Below are positions 62,900 through 64,000 of a stretch of DNA of 64,000 bases, piece by piece (positions within the stretch are counted from its first letter, which is position 1; every line of letters begins with the position of its first letter). Source of the DNA: Anaerolineaceae bacterium (GTDB taxonomy: Bacteria; Chloroflexota; Anaerolineae; Aggregatilineales; Phototrophicaceae); assembly GCA_007693385.1 (NCBI GenBank), contig REDR01000063.1, positions 60,155-124,154 of the forward strand. Direction: 5' to 3'. Both the position numbers and the translations under genes were made by a program. The notes beneath the pieces are model-generated. The model worked only from the letters and a program-made list of their open reading frames with translations. It was not told the DNA's origin and did not search any database.

Positions 62900-63316
62900 A
62901 TGCCTATTCATAACATGAATTACGAGAGTGGCGTTTTCTATAGTAAGCAAGTCGGCTATGTGGATAACGTCGATGCGCGGATGTGGCATAGCGCACTACG
63001 TAAACACACCAAAACAGCGGAGTCGCCGCTGGTGGCGGTGGTTGATATGCAACAGATAGACCGGCTGTGCCCGACGGTGGTACAGGTTTTCAGCGCGGCG
63101 CTGGCTTTGCCGGATATGCTGGGCGTCATCATCATCAGCGATCAGGTGATGGGTTCGCGTAACGAACGGGTGATGTCAAAATTGAGCGCCTTGCCCGGCG
63201 TGCGTGTGTTCTCGTCGGCGGAGTCTGCGATGGCTTATGCCCGCACACAATTGCATCCGGCGTTGTCCGTCAACGGTGCGCCGATGACGCATTATCGTAT
63301 GGGGCACGCTCTGTAA
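62900..63316 (+). CDS. STAS/SpoIIAA-like small protein
   Basis: A 138-residue soluble protein. VGYVDNVDARMWHSALRKH, ESPLVAVVDMQQIDRLCP, LGVIIISDQVMG and VRVFSSAESAMAYARTQL follow the strand-helix alternation of STAS-like folds, in which anti-anti-sigma factors and related regulators are found. The regulated Ser of SpoIIAA is not obvious. Assignment is by fold pattern only. It has its own promoter. Confidence 0.7.
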   Translation: MPIHNMNYESGVFYSKQVGYVDNVDARMWHSALRKHTKTAESPLVAVVDMQQIDRLCPTVVQVFSAALALPDMLGVIIISDQVMGSRNERVMSKLSALPGVRVFSSAESAMAYARTQLHPALSVNGAPMTHYRMGHAL

Positions 63317-63441
63317 CAAACGCCGCGACTTAAATTAAAAATCAAGCGTGGGCGATCTTAATGGTCGTCTGCGCTTTTTATATATGGAATCGCTGTATAC
63401 TTGACTTTGTTTGCATTATGAAAAAATAGGTAGGTGAAAAG

Positions 63442-63930
63442 ATGACAGATGAAAATGTCTATCTGACGCGCTCTGGATACGAACGGCTGAAGCGACAACT
63501 CAACGTGATGATGACGGAAGAAACCGCCGAAGTCGCGGAGAACATCGCGCAGATACGCGAAGCGGGCGACTTCAGTCAGGAGCAGATTTACTTTGATGCG
63601 CTGGCCGAAAAAAGCCTGCTGGATGAACGCATCGCCCGGCTGAAAGACATCCTGCATCGCGCCGTCATCATCGAGAAGCAACTGGACGCCGACAGCGTGA
63701 CGCCGGGTGACCGCGTGACCGTGCGCGATCTGGACAACAAAGAAGACCTTGAGTTAGACATCGTGAGCGGCGTCGAGATGGCGTCCGGGCGGCGCGGCGT
63801 GTCGCTCGGTTCGCCGGTTGGTCGCGCCATACTGGGCAAGAAAGTCGGCGATAAATTTGAGGTCAAAGCGCCGGATGGCATGGTGCGCTACAAGGTACTG
63901 AATATCGCGCCGATTCCTGATCTGGACTGA
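63442..63930 (+). CDS. greA: transcription elongation factor GreA, with altered coiled-coil tip
   Basis: A 162-residue protein with the two GreA domains: an N-terminal coiled coil (YERLKRQLNVMMTEETAEVA, and the return helix LLDERIARLKDIL) and a C-terminal FKBP-like domain (VSLGSPVGRAILGKKVGDKF). The tip reads AGDFSQEQIY where typical GreA has HGDLKENAEY. Asp is kept, but the Glu at the fourth position is Gln and a Glu comes one residue later. It should still enter the RNA polymerase secondary channel. GTAGGTG is about 5-8 bases upstream of ATG 63442. Confidence 0.92.
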   Translation: MTDENVYLTRSGYERLKRQLNVMMTEETAEVAENIAQIREAGDFSQEQIYFDALAEKSLLDERIARLKDILHRAVIIEKQLDADSVTPGDRVTVRDLDNKEDLELDIVSGVEMASGRRGVSLGSPVGRAILGKKVGDKFEVKAPDGMVRYKVLNIAPIPDLD

Positions 63931-63953
63931 TGACGGGCGGCGATGTGCCGTTG

Positions 63954-63962
63954 TGTTATAAT
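63954..63962 (+). promoter_or_regulatory. extended -10 promoter for the gene beyond the window
   Basis: TGTTATAAT is a perfect TGn-extended -10 at 63954-63962, after the greA stop. A direct repeat GCACGCGAT lies just downstream at 63979-63987 and 63991-63999. Confidence 0.5.
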
Positions 63963-64000
63963 AGTGTCCTGTTTGTTTGCACGCGATTTCGCACGCGATA

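Overview
This 64 kb window is a GC-rich bacterial chromosome segment that is densely coded on both strands. I infer a member of the Chloroflexota (Anaerolineae-like). The grounds are secreted or anchored proteins with Thr/Pro 'TPTPT' stalks, SH3b, FAS1 and WD40 surface proteins, DICT and DUF4342 domains, a kinase fused to a 2TM domain, frequent TTG/GTG starts, and many short GTAGGGGCG..CGCCCCTAC palindromes between genes. This is inference from gene content; there is no rRNA to confirm it. I saw no tRNA, rRNA, IS element, prophage, CRISPR array or integration site.

Layout. 0-12 kb: end of an unknown gene, an anchored acidic-tail protein, a double GNAT acetyltransferase, CrtI phytoene desaturase, a degenerate metallo-beta-lactamase-fold protein, a pair of FmdB proteins (one without its zinc cysteines), a rhomboid protease, a PAS histidine kinase, a WD40 lipoprotein, a TAP-type hydrolase and CsbD. 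12-21 kb: two-domain FAS1 protein, Lgt-like membrane protein, a minus-strand run of RsgA, barrel-like protein, MoxR ATPase and ABC-2-like permease, a DICT protein, membrane-anchored DsbA-like protein and a CoxE-like VWA protein. 21-32 kb: transketolase, small helical protein and PfkB kinase in one run, then thymidylate kinase, MscL, an OYE-family flavoenzyme, membrane proteins and the first SH3b protein. 32-41 kb: DUF4342, second SH3b protein, Nudix, GatB, ArsR-type regulator, two single-domain response regulators, SSB, CofE, a ParB-like protein and SurE. 41-46 kb: a minus-strand run of a HExxH metalloprotease, a 50-residue membrane protein, a Ser/Thr kinase with a 2TM tail and two further small 2TM proteins; then two membrane proteins. 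46-51 kb: a polyamine ABC transporter operon in the order potB-potC-potD-potA behind a roughly 450-nt structured leader. 51-58 kb: DnaJ-TPR membrane protein, flavodoxin-fold quinone reductase, rplJ-rplL with a clear L10 leader RNA, pyruvate phosphate dikinase, a sulfite-oxidase-type protein and Ogt. 58-64 kb: a four-gene set (PpiC foldase lipoprotein, a 34-residue membrane peptide and two stalked membrane proteins sharing its anchor), thiolase, a STAS-like protein and GreA.

How genes work together. Most genes are ordinary housekeeping or envelope genes in short runs. The coherent units are the pot operon, rplJL with autoregulatory leader and attenuator, the kinase/2TM run, the PpiC/stalk-protein run, and transketolase with a sugar kinase. 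The best candidates for undescribed biology are: the pot leader, with two copies of one sequence that compete for one complement, an attenuator-like hairpin and an overlapping 18-codon reading frame; the kinase plus 2TM family run with a TTG-started small membrane protein; the PpiC cassette with a free-standing copy of the shared membrane anchor; and a cluster of four TTGGGATA half-sites just upstream of the rplJ promoter. Seven of the fifteen convergent gene pairs overlap at their 3' ends, so the chromosome is compact.
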